DNA of 64,000 bases from Virgibacillus litoralis (lineage in GTDB: Bacteria > Bacillota > Bacilli > Bacillales > Amphibacillaceae). Location: NCBI RefSeq assembly GCF_017873675.1, contig NZ_JAGGKK010000006.1, positions 96,883 to 160,882 of the forward strand. The letters run 5' to 3'. The position numbers and the translations under genes are program-made. The notes beneath the pieces were generated by a model. That model was given only the letters and a program-made list of their open reading frames with translations, searched no databases and was not told the DNA's origin. How positions within the stretch are numbered: position 1 is the first letter of the stretch; every line of letters begins with the position of its first letter. This document shows positions 25,286 to 32,761 of the stretch, one piece after another.

Positions 25286-25320
25286 TCGACGTTGCCACAG
25301 GATGTGGTGGTTTTAGTCGA
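25286..25320 (+). repeat. 35-bp hairpin module, copy B
   Basis: Same length and frame as copy A, but the inner stem is GCCAC/GTGGT with loop AGGAT. The G-to-A change on the left arm is matched by C-to-T on the right, so pairing is kept. Confidence 0.7.
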
Positions 25321-25384
25321 ACATCCTTTATTTATTTCTTATCATAGACACGGGGAGGGAAGTCCACTAGGCGCTAGGCGCTGG

Positions 25385-25436
25385 CCGGTGACGCCACGTC
25401 CTGTGGCGTCACCGGCACTAGTACGTCCTGTACGTC
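25385..25436 (+). repeat. GTCCT-loop hairpin pair, module M copy 1
   Basis: Hairpin 1 is a perfect 13-bp stem, CCGGTGACGCCAC, around the loop GTCCT. Hairpin 2 is GTAC-GTCCT-GTAC. They are joined by CCGGCACTA, a linker also found in module M copy 2 at 61021-61077. Confidence 0.75.
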
Positions 25437-25509
25437 GAAGCTGAACGTCGCTGATTCGGAAGTCCAAATATCCACAGCACTTAAATTTTATAATTTCCTA
25501 TAAAATAAA

Positions 25510-25552
25510 TCAGAACCTGTCCTCCTATAGCCTATGGTTGGACAGGTTTTTA
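25510..25552. terminator. Terminator beyond the GH3 gene
   Basis: AACCTGTCC and GGACAGGTT form the stem; the plus strand has a T5 tract, the minus strand a weaker one. It overlaps the end of the GH3 gene region and separates it from repeat R3. Confidence 0.65.
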
Positions 25553-25556
25553 ATAG

Positions 25557-27209
25557 TTACTTTCGTATGTTGCTCAGCGATTTATTGAGCTTATTAACAT
25601 TTACAGGATCTGTTCTTTCGTCATTAAGTCTGTATTTCTCTTTTAGTTCCATGATTCTCGTGACACTTTTGTTGATTCTTTCCTCGGTAATTTCTCCTTG
25701 TTCAACAGCCTCTTTCAACGCATTAATGACTGTCATCACCTTATTAAAATCGTGTGCAACCATTATCATATCGCTTCCGGATTTCACAGATTGAACCGCT
25801 GCATTTCCAATATCATAGTTATTTGTTATCGCCCTCATGGTCATGTCATCTGTTACAATCACCCCGGAAAAATTAAGCTGTTGCCGTAATAATCCGGAAA
25901 TGATTTGTTGTGACATAGAAGATGGGTACTCCGAATCAATCTGAGGCAGTAATATATGAGCGACCATAACAACATCTGCACCATTATTGATTGCTTTTTT
26001 AAAGGGAATCAATTCAAGGTTCTCTAATTCCATTAGTGTTTTGTTAACTGTTGGCAGTTGAAGGTGGGAGTCAACCGAGGTATCACCATGTCCAGGAAAA
26101 TGTTTTATAACAGATATGGTGCCTTGTGACTGTATTCCTTTCATTGTCTGGATACCGAGATTACTTACAACTTTAGGGTCCTCACCAAAAGATCGCTCAC
26201 CAATAACCGGATTATCTGGATTGCTATTCACATCAAGAACAGGAGCGAAGTTAAGATTAAAACCAAAGGACTTTACCATCTTTCCTAAATGTGCTCCTAT
26301 TTTATAGGAATACTCCTGGTTATTCCTGTCTCCAATTTTACCGTTTCCAGGAATCTCATTTAAGTCCCCAGGAAGCTTGGAAATCTCCCCACCCTCCTGA
26401 TCAACTCCAAGTAGAATGGGCAAATGATTATCGCTATTTTCAGCCCTGATTTTGTTCGTTAATTTCACCGTCTGATCGGGTGTTTGCATATTTTCCCTAT
26501 ATAAAATAATCCCACCTATTTTATAGTGATTGACAAGTTTTTTTGTGTTTTTTGTTAACGTTGTGCCAGAAATTCCTGCAACTATCATTTGGCCAATCTT
26601 TTCATTTAGACTCATATCTTTAATAAGTGCCTTTTTATGATTCAAATCTGGTTCTGTAAATATAGAAATATGGTGTACTTTGGGATTAGGCTTATCGTCA
26701 GTTGGTTTTGGCATGATCCACTTTAACTGATAGTTTGAATTGACTTGATAAACTAAAATTATTTGATCATGGCTATCATCTTTGTAATAACGGGTCTCGT
26801 CAGGATTACCTTTTTGTTTTTTTAGATCATTAAAATGTATTTTCTTTAATTTTGAAGTATGTAAACGAATATCAAATACAATGCCATCATGATAACCCAT
26901 ATTAATATTGTGTTTTGGGTATTCAATATAGTGTCTATCTTTAGTTGTTTCAGATTGTATTGCGTCTCCCCATTTATCAGTTACCACTTCTATATTTGTC
27001 TCCCCAGCTACAAAGGAAGTATTGGGAACTTTGCCTTCTTCAGCTAAAGAAAATATCTTATCTATTAATGCATTAGTCTGATTCAAATTGTTCTCTTCTT
27101 TACCAGTTGGATTCTCGATTTTAGAGGTGTTTTCTTTTGGGTTGAATATAAACAAAGCCCCTGTAAGAACGATAATACCTATCAGAATGAAACTCAATTT
27201 TTGCAGCAT
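25557..27209 (-). CDS. DUF4309 (YjgB-like) domain fused to GH3 beta-N-acetylhexosaminidase
   Basis: A 550-residue protein with an N-terminal membrane anchor (residues about 5-25), then a YjgB/DUF4309 domain (about 48-195: PNTSFVAGETNIEVVTDKWG, DIRLHTSKLKKI, LKWIMPKP) and a glycoside hydrolase 3 domain (about 205-530). The NagZ-type catalytic motif KHFPGHGDTSVDSH (His/Asp dyad) and the nucleophile in GVIVTDDMTM are intact. It should cleave N-acetylglucosamine from cell-wall fragments outside the membrane. GGAGGTG before the ATG at 27209 fixes the start; 19 codons upstream are open. The fusion with DUF4309 is unusual. Confidence 0.88.
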   Translation of the reverse strand: MLQKLSFILIGIIVLTGALFIFNPKENTSKIENPTGKEENNLNQTNALIDKIFSLAEEGKVPNTSFVAGETNIEVVTDKWGDAIQSETTKDRHYIEYPKHNINMGYHDGIVFDIRLHTSKLKKIHFNDLKKQKGNPDETRYYKDDSHDQIILVYQVNSNYQLKWIMPKPTDDKPNPKVHHISIFTEPDLNHKKALIKDMSLNEKIGQMIVAGISGTTLTKNTKKLVNHYKIGGIILYRENMQTPDQTVKLTNKIRAENSDNHLPILLGVDQEGGEISKLPGDLNEIPGNGKIGDRNNQEYSYKIGAHLGKMVKSFGFNLNFAPVLDVNSNPDNPVIGERSFGEDPKVVSNLGIQTMKGIQSQGTISVIKHFPGHGDTSVDSHLQLPTVNKTLMELENLELIPFKKAINNGADVVMVAHILLPQIDSEYPSSMSQQIISGLLRQQLNFSGVIVTDDMTMRAITNNYDIGNAAVQSVKSGSDMIMVAHDFNKVMTVINALKEAVEQGEITEERINKSVTRIMELKEKYRLNDERTDPVNVNKLNKSLSNIRK

Positions 27210-27295
27210 TTGAACACCTCCAGCATTTCTATTTAAATAGACGATATTCATCTGAAAATGTTGCATGGCTTTGATTTATACCTGCCTGCAATTAT

Positions 27296-27372
27296 TAGAA
27301 AACTAAGGCTTATCGCCAGGCTTTAATATAGATAAGCCTTAGTTGCACTTATGCAGTATAACTGCTCATAAA
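27296..27372. repeat. Repeat family R7, copy 1
   Basis: TTAGAAAACTAAGGC...CCTTAGTTGCACTTATGCAG, a shortened copy of a roughly 90-bp element also at 29345, 30277 and 50935. Shared core: GTTGCACTTATGCAGTA. Confidence 0.75.
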
Positions 27373-27439
27373 GACTGTTTCTAAAAGTTTGCTGTTTATG
27401 ACACAAAAGATGTAAAATGCGAAGTAACATGGAAAATTG

Positions 27440-27763
27440 TTGAGTGCTATAACACCGCTTCGGAAATACACTTCGCGCACCTAGGGCGGCTGATGAGCCT
27501 CCTTGCTCCTACGTCGCTGGGTTGTTCTCATTTTATCCTAGCAATTAGCAAATATTTTAGATACATGCGGTTCTTTTTAATTCCAGCTATGGAAAAATAC
27601 TTACCTTCACAGTGACATCTTAACCAGTGGAGGCAGAATACGTAGACTCCTATGGGAACAGCACGTTCCGAAGACCCCGGAAGAAGCGTTCTGTGCTTCT
27701 GAGGAGGCTGAGGTCGTGCCCATGGAAAGCGAAGTATTCTGCCGAAACGAGTCAAAGCACTTT
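27440..27763. repeat. Repeat family R2, inverted pair 1
   Basis: Two related GC-rich units in opposite orientation: 27440-27515 (minus) and 27626-27763 (plus). The right unit runs from GGCAGAATAC to GTATTCTGCC, so its ends pair, and includes GACTCC, GGGAACAGCACG, GAGGAGGCTGAGG and GGAAAGCGAAGTATT. The left unit includes the complement of GTGCGCGAAGTGTATTTCCG. The same arrangement occurs at 60814-61181. No gene is present in this gap apart from the downstream VOC gene. Confidence 0.8.
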
Positions 27764-27900
27764 ACCCTCTTTAGAACTAGAAAAAAGGCTAAAAAATTTT
27801 TCCACAGTACGTCGCATTTTATATCAACTCCGATGGTTAAAGAGCAACAGATTTTACGAAAAGAGTTATAATAGAAATAGAAAATGGAGGTTTTTGTTAA

Positions 27901-28297
27901 TGAAAAAGCTTGTACCACATATCAGAATTGAAAATTGTAAAGAAGAGGTCGAATACTACCAGCAAGTGTTTGGCGGGGAAATTAAAAACACACAACTAGC
28001 TGATGGGATCGACATGTTCAAAGGTCATGAAGGAAAGTATATCCACGCCGAGCTACACATAAATGAGGATTGTATTATCTATTTAGCTGACGTATTTGGT
28101 GATAAATTTCCTAAAGACAGTAATATTCTACTTGGACCTGATCTTGAAAGCGAAGAAGAAATTACAGCTATTTATAATAAGCTTGCAGAAGAAGGAAAAG
28201 TTAAGATGGAGTTGCAGGATACATTTTGGGGTGCAAAGCATGTATTGTAAAAGACCGAAACGGAATCTCCTGGGAATTAAATTATACAAAACAATAA
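27901..28297 (+). pseudogene. VOC-family (PhnB-like) protein with a C-terminal frameshift
   Basis: A vicinal-oxygen-chelate fold protein: LVPHIRIENCKEEVEYYQQV with the first metal-type His, GHEGKYIHAELHINEDCIIY, and LQDTFWGAKHVL where the frame stops at 28250. One base later the expected end, IVKDRNGISWELNYTKQ, is open to a stop at 28295-28297. Adding one base near 28240 gives the canonical WGAKHAIVKDRNGISWELNY ending. GGAGG precedes the ATG at 27901; upstream open sequence belongs to repeat R2. As written the product lacks the last strand that carries the final metal ligand. Real decay or a sequencing error. Confidence 0.8.
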
Positions 28298-28310
28298 TTG
28301 GTTTATTATA

Positions 28311-28345
28311 TAAAGTGCCTATCACCGATGATAGGCACTTTTCTT
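28311..28345. terminator. Shared terminator of the VOC and MBL genes
   Basis: AAGTGCCTATCA and TGATAGGCACTT form a 12-bp stem with a CCGA loop and T/A tracts on both sides, between converging genes. Confidence 0.88.
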
Positions 28346-29291
28346 ATTGCTTCACTTTGTTAAAATAATCTATAATCCCAAGTGCGCTAACTTGCATATC
28401 AAGATTGATCAGTACATAGACGTCATGGTCTTCAGGAACATTAAGACTGCTCAAGTGATCTTTTACACGATGAAGCAGTTTTCCAGCAAGTACATCATAT
28501 GCTTTCCCCTCTGTTATCACTTCTTCACTGATCTCCATAAAGGTTTTCAGCCATTCCGAAACCTGATCTAGTGCATCGTCTACCTGCTCCGTCATTCCAA
28601 AATGCCCATAATATATTCTGCTTAAATTCATTTTCCGCATACGTTCAATCGCTGCTTGCATGGCGTTGGGATCAAATTGATTTGGTGATGTTGATGGCAG
28701 AAAAAAATCAATACCATCACGTACTAGCTGCTGATAGCGAATCCCAACAGTATCGCCGGTAAACATACCGTTACTAACTGGATCATAGATACTAAAATGA
28801 TGTTTCGCATGTCCCGGTGTGTCCAGGAATTCCAAAGTACAATTAGTTCCGATTTTTAATATATCGCCTTCCCCTTTAACAAGCAGGCGTTCTTCTGGGA
28901 TAGGGACAATCGGATCAAATAAATCACTAAAGCTATCTCCGTACACAGCCCTTGCACCTGCTGCTAATTTTTTAGGGTCTTCCAAATGTCGTGCACCCTT
29001 TGGATGAACAACTACCGTTGCATTCGGGCACTCCTTAAGGAATACACCAGCACCTCCAGCATGATCAAGATGAACATGTGTAACAATAATATATTTGATT
29101 TCTTCTAACGAAAACCCGAGTGATTCCAGTCCTTTTTTTATATACTTTACTGATGGGCTTGGTCCTGTTTCGACTAGTGTTAATTCATCATCATCAATCA
29201 CATATGTACCGGTACGTTCCGGTATCGCCAAATCAAAGCCGTCAATTAAATGAATTCGCTTATCCAACTCAACTGGTTTTTTCTCCTCCAT
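28344..29291 (-). CDS. MBL-fold metallo-hydrolase
   Basis: A 315-residue metallo-beta-lactamase-fold protein. The metal motif is IIVTHVHLDHAGGAG (HxHxDH), the second His is in FLDTPGHAKHHF, the bridging Asp in GMFTGDTVG and the last His in RIYYGHFG. A helical C-terminal extension (about 235-315) follows. The substrate is unknown; the layout resembles single-domain hydrolases related to glyoxalase II. GGAGGG precedes the ATG. Monocistronic. Confidence 0.87.
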   Translation of the reverse strand: MEEKKPVELDKRIHLIDGFDLAIPERTGTYVIDDDELTLVETGPSPSVKYIKKGLESLGFSLEEIKYIIVTHVHLDHAGGAGVFLKECPNATVVVHPKGARHLEDPKKLAAGARAVYGDSFSDLFDPIVPIPEERLLVKGEGDILKIGTNCTLEFLDTPGHAKHHFSIYDPVSNGMFTGDTVGIRYQQLVRDGIDFFLPSTSPNQFDPNAMQAAIERMRKMNLSRIYYGHFGMTEQVDDALDQVSEWLKTFMEISEEVITEGKAYDVLAGKLLHRVKDHLSSLNVPEDHDVYVLINLDMQVSALGIIDYFNKVKQ

Positions 29292-29344
29292 TTTCTTGCC
29301 CTCCTATCATAAAGTTTTGTTCTATTTCTCATAGCTATCGGTGA

Positions 29345-29435
29345 TTAGAAAACTTGGCATTCGCCAAGCCTTTGGGCGAATTGCCTTAGTTGCACTTATG
29401 CAGTAAGAAAGTAGTTATACTTTCTTATCTGCTAA
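29345..29435. repeat. Repeat family R7, copy 2
   Basis: Two hairpins: CTTGGC-ATTC-GCCAAG, and GCAGTAAGAAAGTA paired with TACTTTCTTATCTGC. The second is nearly perfect over 14 bp. Intergenic, between the divergent MBL and coat genes. Beyond it the gap to 29661 holds only an AT-rich stem near 29482. Confidence 0.8.
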
Positions 29436-29661
29436 AATTATACATGAATTACCTTAAATAAACGAATAATCATAACTAGAATTTTCAATATATTATTGAA
29501 AAAATCCCCTTAAAGAGATTTTGCACAAGCTGTAAACGTTTCATCTGTCATTCAACATTAAACGTGCAAGGACAGGAACGAGAAAATTTACTTCGCCAGA
29601 TACATAATAAGCCCTTTTTAGTTCAAAATAACATTGACTATTTAAAGGAGGTCATATATTT

Positions 29662-30273
29662 ATGCATAATGAAGAACAACAAAATTTACAGGGAACTTCT
29701 CAAATGCCGCCCCAACAGCACTATGGCGGACATGATATGTTCGATGCCCATGAAGCCATGTCAACATTAGTAGGCGCAATGGAGCAAGGCGTATTATACG
29801 AACAGCATATTCAAGACCAGGAATTGAAGGCAATGTGCCAAAAGCATCGCGCATTCTGTACCCAACTTTACAATACAATTGTTGATACGCTAAAAACTGG
29901 ACAAGACCCTGCTGTACCGACACAATCCTATAAAATGGACCAAAATAACGATGTCATGTATGGCATGCAGCCTTCACAGCCAAAAACACCTGCCCAATCT
30001 GTTACAGAGCTAAATGATCAAAGCATTTCCGGCTTCATGTTGGGTTCAATGAAAACTGCTGCATCTGCATTTACAATGACGTCACTGGAAATGACAAATC
30101 CAATTATGCGACGTATTATGGCAGATAGTGTTCCAAACATGGTTGAAATGGCTTATGAAGTATTTTTATATCAGAATAAGAATCAATATTATCAAGTTCC
30201 ACAGCTACAGCAACAGCACATGCAAGCCTTCCAGAACAGCTATGCACCTGCTCAGGGGACAATGCCGCACTAA
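29662..30273 (+). CDS. CotF-like spore coat protein
   Basis: A 203-residue protein rich in Gln, Met and Tyr. The central part, EAMSTLVGAMEQGVLYEQH and LNDQSISGFMLGSMKTAAS with SLEMTNPIMRRIMADSVPNM, matches the CotF/coat family of Bacillaceae, which are ferritin-like helical proteins. Low-complexity Gln/Pro tails are at both ends (QQNLQGTSQMPPQQHYGGHD and QVPQLQQQHMQAF). A very strong AAAGGAGGTCAT site precedes the ATG. Expected in the spore coat; a clear sigma-E or sigma-K promoter was not identified. Confidence 0.85.
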   Translation: MHNEEQQNLQGTSQMPPQQHYGGHDMFDAHEAMSTLVGAMEQGVLYEQHIQDQELKAMCQKHRAFCTQLYNTIVDTLKTGQDPAVPTQSYKMDQNNDVMYGMQPSQPKTPAQSVTELNDQSISGFMLGSMKTAASAFTMTSLEMTNPIMRRIMADSVPNMVEMAYEVFLYQNKNQYYQVPQLQQQHMQAFQNSYAPAQGTMPH

Positions 30274-30276
30274 TTG

Positions 30277-30370
30277 TTAGAAAACCAGGCTTCTCGCCAA
30301 GCTTTAAATATGGATAAGCCTTAGTTGCACTTATGCAGTAAGAAAGGACTTATACCTTCTTAACTGCTAA
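30277..30370. repeat. Repeat family R7, copy 3
   Basis: Begins four bases after the coat gene stop: TTAGAAAACCAGGC, then GCCTTAGTTGCACTTATGCAG and the AAGAAAGGACTTATACCTTCTT hairpin, then directly the gene's terminator. It therefore lies inside the coat transcript. Confidence 0.8.
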
Positions 30371-30410
30371 AAAACTACCTGTTCGCTTGATGCGAATAGG
30401 TAGTTTTTAT
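30371..30410 (+). terminator. Terminator of the coat gene
   Basis: AAAACTACCT-G-TTCGC and GCGAA-T-AGGTAGTTTTT form a stem with a TTGAT loop and a T tract. Confidence 0.85.
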
Positions 30411-30477
30411 TCGTCAATATTTGACAAAATTCGGGGAGTGACAGGCACCACGCAGGACAGGCACCATGCAGGCACTC

Positions 30478-30651
30478 TTAATCCAGCAGGCGGTTATTCT
30501 CGTCTACTTCCATTATTCTGGCTGATCTTGATATATCAGCTAGGTCGTATTGTCCGTCTCCGTGACACACACTGCATTGGTATTGCCAGCCTTCATCATC
30601 TGATAGCATTCCTGTTCCTTCACATGCTTTACAGGTATCTTCTCTATTCAT
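30478..30651 (-). CDS. 57-residue CxxC zinc-finger-like protein
   Basis: A short gene. The product starts MNREDTCKACEGTGMLSDD and continues YQCSVCHGDGQYDLADI, giving two CxxC-x-G-x-G knuckles like half of a DnaJ zinc finger, enough to bind one zinc. The C-terminal RIMEVDENNRLLD is charged. GGAGGC lies seven bases before the ATG at 30651, and codon use matches real genes. It sits 13 bp downstream of the aconitase stop on the same strand, so it may share that transcript. Function unknown; a small RNA- or protein-binding knuckle is plausible. Confidence 0.78.
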   Translation of the reverse strand: MNREDTCKACEGTGMLSDDEGWQYQCSVCHGDGQYDLADISRSARIMEVDENNRLLD

Positions 30652-30664
30652 AATTTAGCCTCCA

Positions 30665-32608
30665 TTACTGTTTATTTTTCACCCAGTTAATAATTCCGCC
30701 TTTTAACATGATTTCAAGTTGGCGCTCTGATAGGGCATGTTGAACATTTATTTCTTGGTCCTTATCTTTTACTGTTATCGAAAATTGATTTCCCTGTTGA
30801 ATTTTATTACACAAATCCGTTAATTCCAATACATCACCAGAGGAGAGTAAATCATAATCTTCTTCATTCACGAATGTTAGTGGTAATACACCAAAGTTAA
30901 CTAGGTTCTGCCAATGAATCCGAGCAAAGTCCTTTACCAAAGCAACACGTAAACCAAGATATCTAGGTGCCAGTGCAGCATGTTCGCGGCTTGAACCTTG
31001 ACCATAGTTATATCCACCGACTACAGCATGTCCTCCCTTATCTACCGTTGCTTTCCCTCGTTTATAGTAAGTATCATCAATAATCTCAAACGTAAACTTG
31101 CTAATTTCAGGCAAATTACTTCGAAATGGCAATACACGTGCCCCACCAGCTAATATTTCGTCTGTTGATATGTTATCTCCCATTTTTAAGAGTATAGGAA
31201 GTTCTAAACGGTCAGCCATTTCGTCCATTTTTGGAATGGAAGCAATATTTGGACCTTTGTATAACTCGACTTTCTTAGCTTCCTCAAGCGGAATTGGTGT
31301 ATCCAATAAGCTGATATCATTCGTAGGATTCTTAGGATCTTTTAGCTTAGGATAATCCATTCCGAGTGTTCTAGGATCGGTAATTTGCCCAGTTAGAGCT
31401 GAAGCTGCTGCAGTTTCTGGACTGCATAAGTAAACACTATCTTCCTTCGTACCAGATCTGCCAGGAAAGTTCCTTGGAGTAGTACGCAAACTAATTCTGC
31501 CTGTTGCTGGAGCTTGCCCCATTCCAATACATCCGTTACAGCCGGCCTGATGCATCCGCGCGCCAGACTGAAGCAAACTCGCTATGTGACTCTCCTTAAC
31601 TAAATCAGTCAACATCTGTCTCGACGTAGGATTAATGTCCAGCGAAACTCCATCTGCAATTTGCTTATCATGTACAATTTGTGCAGCTACAGCAAAGTCA
31701 CGAAACCCTGGATTTGCTGATGATCCAATGTATGATTGATAAATTGGTGTGCCGACTAATTCAGATATCGACACTACGTTACCTGGACTTGATGGCTTAG
31801 CAATTAGCGGTTCAATTTGTGTCAGATCAATCTCTTCATATATATCATATGTTGCGTCCTTATCAGCAGTCAACTCAATCCAGTCATCTTCCCGATCCTG
31901 TTCCTTTAAAAATCGCTTAACTTCTTTGTCAGAAGGAAACACGGTACCAGTAGCACCAAGTTCAGCCCCCATATTGGCAATGACGTGACGATCCATTGCA
32001 CTTAACTCCTTAAGTCCAGGACCGAAGTATTCGATTACCTTCCCAACACCGCCTTTTACATCATGTCGGCGAAGTAGTTCTAAAATAACATCCTTGGCAC
32101 TAACCCAATCAGGTAATTTCCCTGTTAAATTTATACCCCATACTTTAGGCATTTTTACATAAAAAGGTTCACCCGCAATAGCAAGTGCTACATCTATCCC
32201 TCCAGCACCCATTGCCAGCATGCCCATGCATCCATTAGCACAAGTATGACTGTCTGATCCAAGTAACGTTTTTCCTGGTTTCGCTAATCGCTGCATATGA
32301 ACCGGGTGACTAACACCGTTGCCAGGACGACTATAATACATCCCAAACCGTCTAGTTGCACTTTGTAAAAATAAATGATCGTCAGGATTCTTACTATCCA
32401 CCTGAATCAAGTTATGATCCACGTATTGAGCTGAAGCTTCCGTCTTTGCACGTTCCAATTCCATTGCTTCTAGCTCAAGCATTACTAGTGTTCCGGTAGC
32501 ATCCTGTGTTAACGTTTGATCAATTTTAAGACCTATCTCTTCCCCAGCCTCCATCTTACCTGCCATAAGATGGTCTTTTATAAGCTTCTGTGTAATATTT
32601 AGCGGCAT
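30665..32608 (-). CDS. Aconitase family protein, short (non-CitB) type
   Basis: A 647-residue protein of the aconitase superfamily of the compact type (about 640-660 residues), not the roughly 900-residue CitB/AcnA. GSDSHTCANGCMG carries the first cluster Cys, GARMHQAGCNGCIGMGQAP the other two, and GGYNYGQGSSREHAALAPRY is the swivel-domain Arg/Ser substrate motif. It should hydrate citrate/aconitate or a related tricarboxylate; a second, unlinked CitB probably exists elsewhere. AGGAGGAATT precedes the ATG. It leads a unit with the small CxxC gene. Confidence 0.87.
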   Translation of the reverse strand: MPLNITQKLIKDHLMAGKMEAGEEIGLKIDQTLTQDATGTLVMLELEAMELERAKTEASAQYVDHNLIQVDSKNPDDHLFLQSATRRFGMYYSRPGNGVSHPVHMQRLAKPGKTLLGSDSHTCANGCMGMLAMGAGGIDVALAIAGEPFYVKMPKVWGINLTGKLPDWVSAKDVILELLRRHDVKGGVGKVIEYFGPGLKELSAMDRHVIANMGAELGATGTVFPSDKEVKRFLKEQDREDDWIELTADKDATYDIYEEIDLTQIEPLIAKPSSPGNVVSISELVGTPIYQSYIGSSANPGFRDFAVAAQIVHDKQIADGVSLDINPTSRQMLTDLVKESHIASLLQSGARMHQAGCNGCIGMGQAPATGRISLRTTPRNFPGRSGTKEDSVYLCSPETAAASALTGQITDPRTLGMDYPKLKDPKNPTNDISLLDTPIPLEEAKKVELYKGPNIASIPKMDEMADRLELPILLKMGDNISTDEILAGGARVLPFRSNLPEISKFTFEIIDDTYYKRGKATVDKGGHAVVGGYNYGQGSSREHAALAPRYLGLRVALVKDFARIHWQNLVNFGVLPLTFVNEEDYDLLSSGDVLELTDLCNKIQQGNQFSITVKDKDQEINVQHALSERQLEIMLKGGIINWVKNKQ

Positions 32609-32761
32609 AGAATTCCTCCTATTTACTTTTCATATAAATTTTTATACTCTAGTATACTTTTTTAGTATATGAAAAAAAGCCTATAATTATTTGTAAGATA
32701 TACGAATCTCTTGATTAGTTATCACGTATTATCTAAAAACAAGGTAAAGGGGCTGTAAAAA

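Larger units (their letters stand above)
25120..25460 (+). repeat. Repeat family R3, copy 1, with nested hairpin modules
   Basis: A GC-rich mosaic. The backbone (AAGCGCCTGTTCAG, CGTATGGACT, GAGATAAAGGA, CGAAGAGCGTA, ACACGGGGAGGGAAGTCC) matches the reverse complement of 56110-56275. Inside it are two 35-bp modules at 25182-25216 and 25286-25320 of the form TCGACGTTGCC...AGTCGA, and the GTCCT-loop pair at 25385-25436. No gene is present. Composition differs clearly from the flanking genes. Confidence 0.8.

Noticed and set aside
25120..25460. Intact insertion sequence at the GC-rich regions (25 kb, 27 kb, 56 kb, 61 kb)
   Set aside because: No transposase-like frame on either strand; only repeats and hairpins are present.
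30387..30653. An 88-residue plus-strand frame
   Set aside because: It is the shadow of the minus-strand CxxC gene at 30478-30651, which has a proper ribosome binding site.
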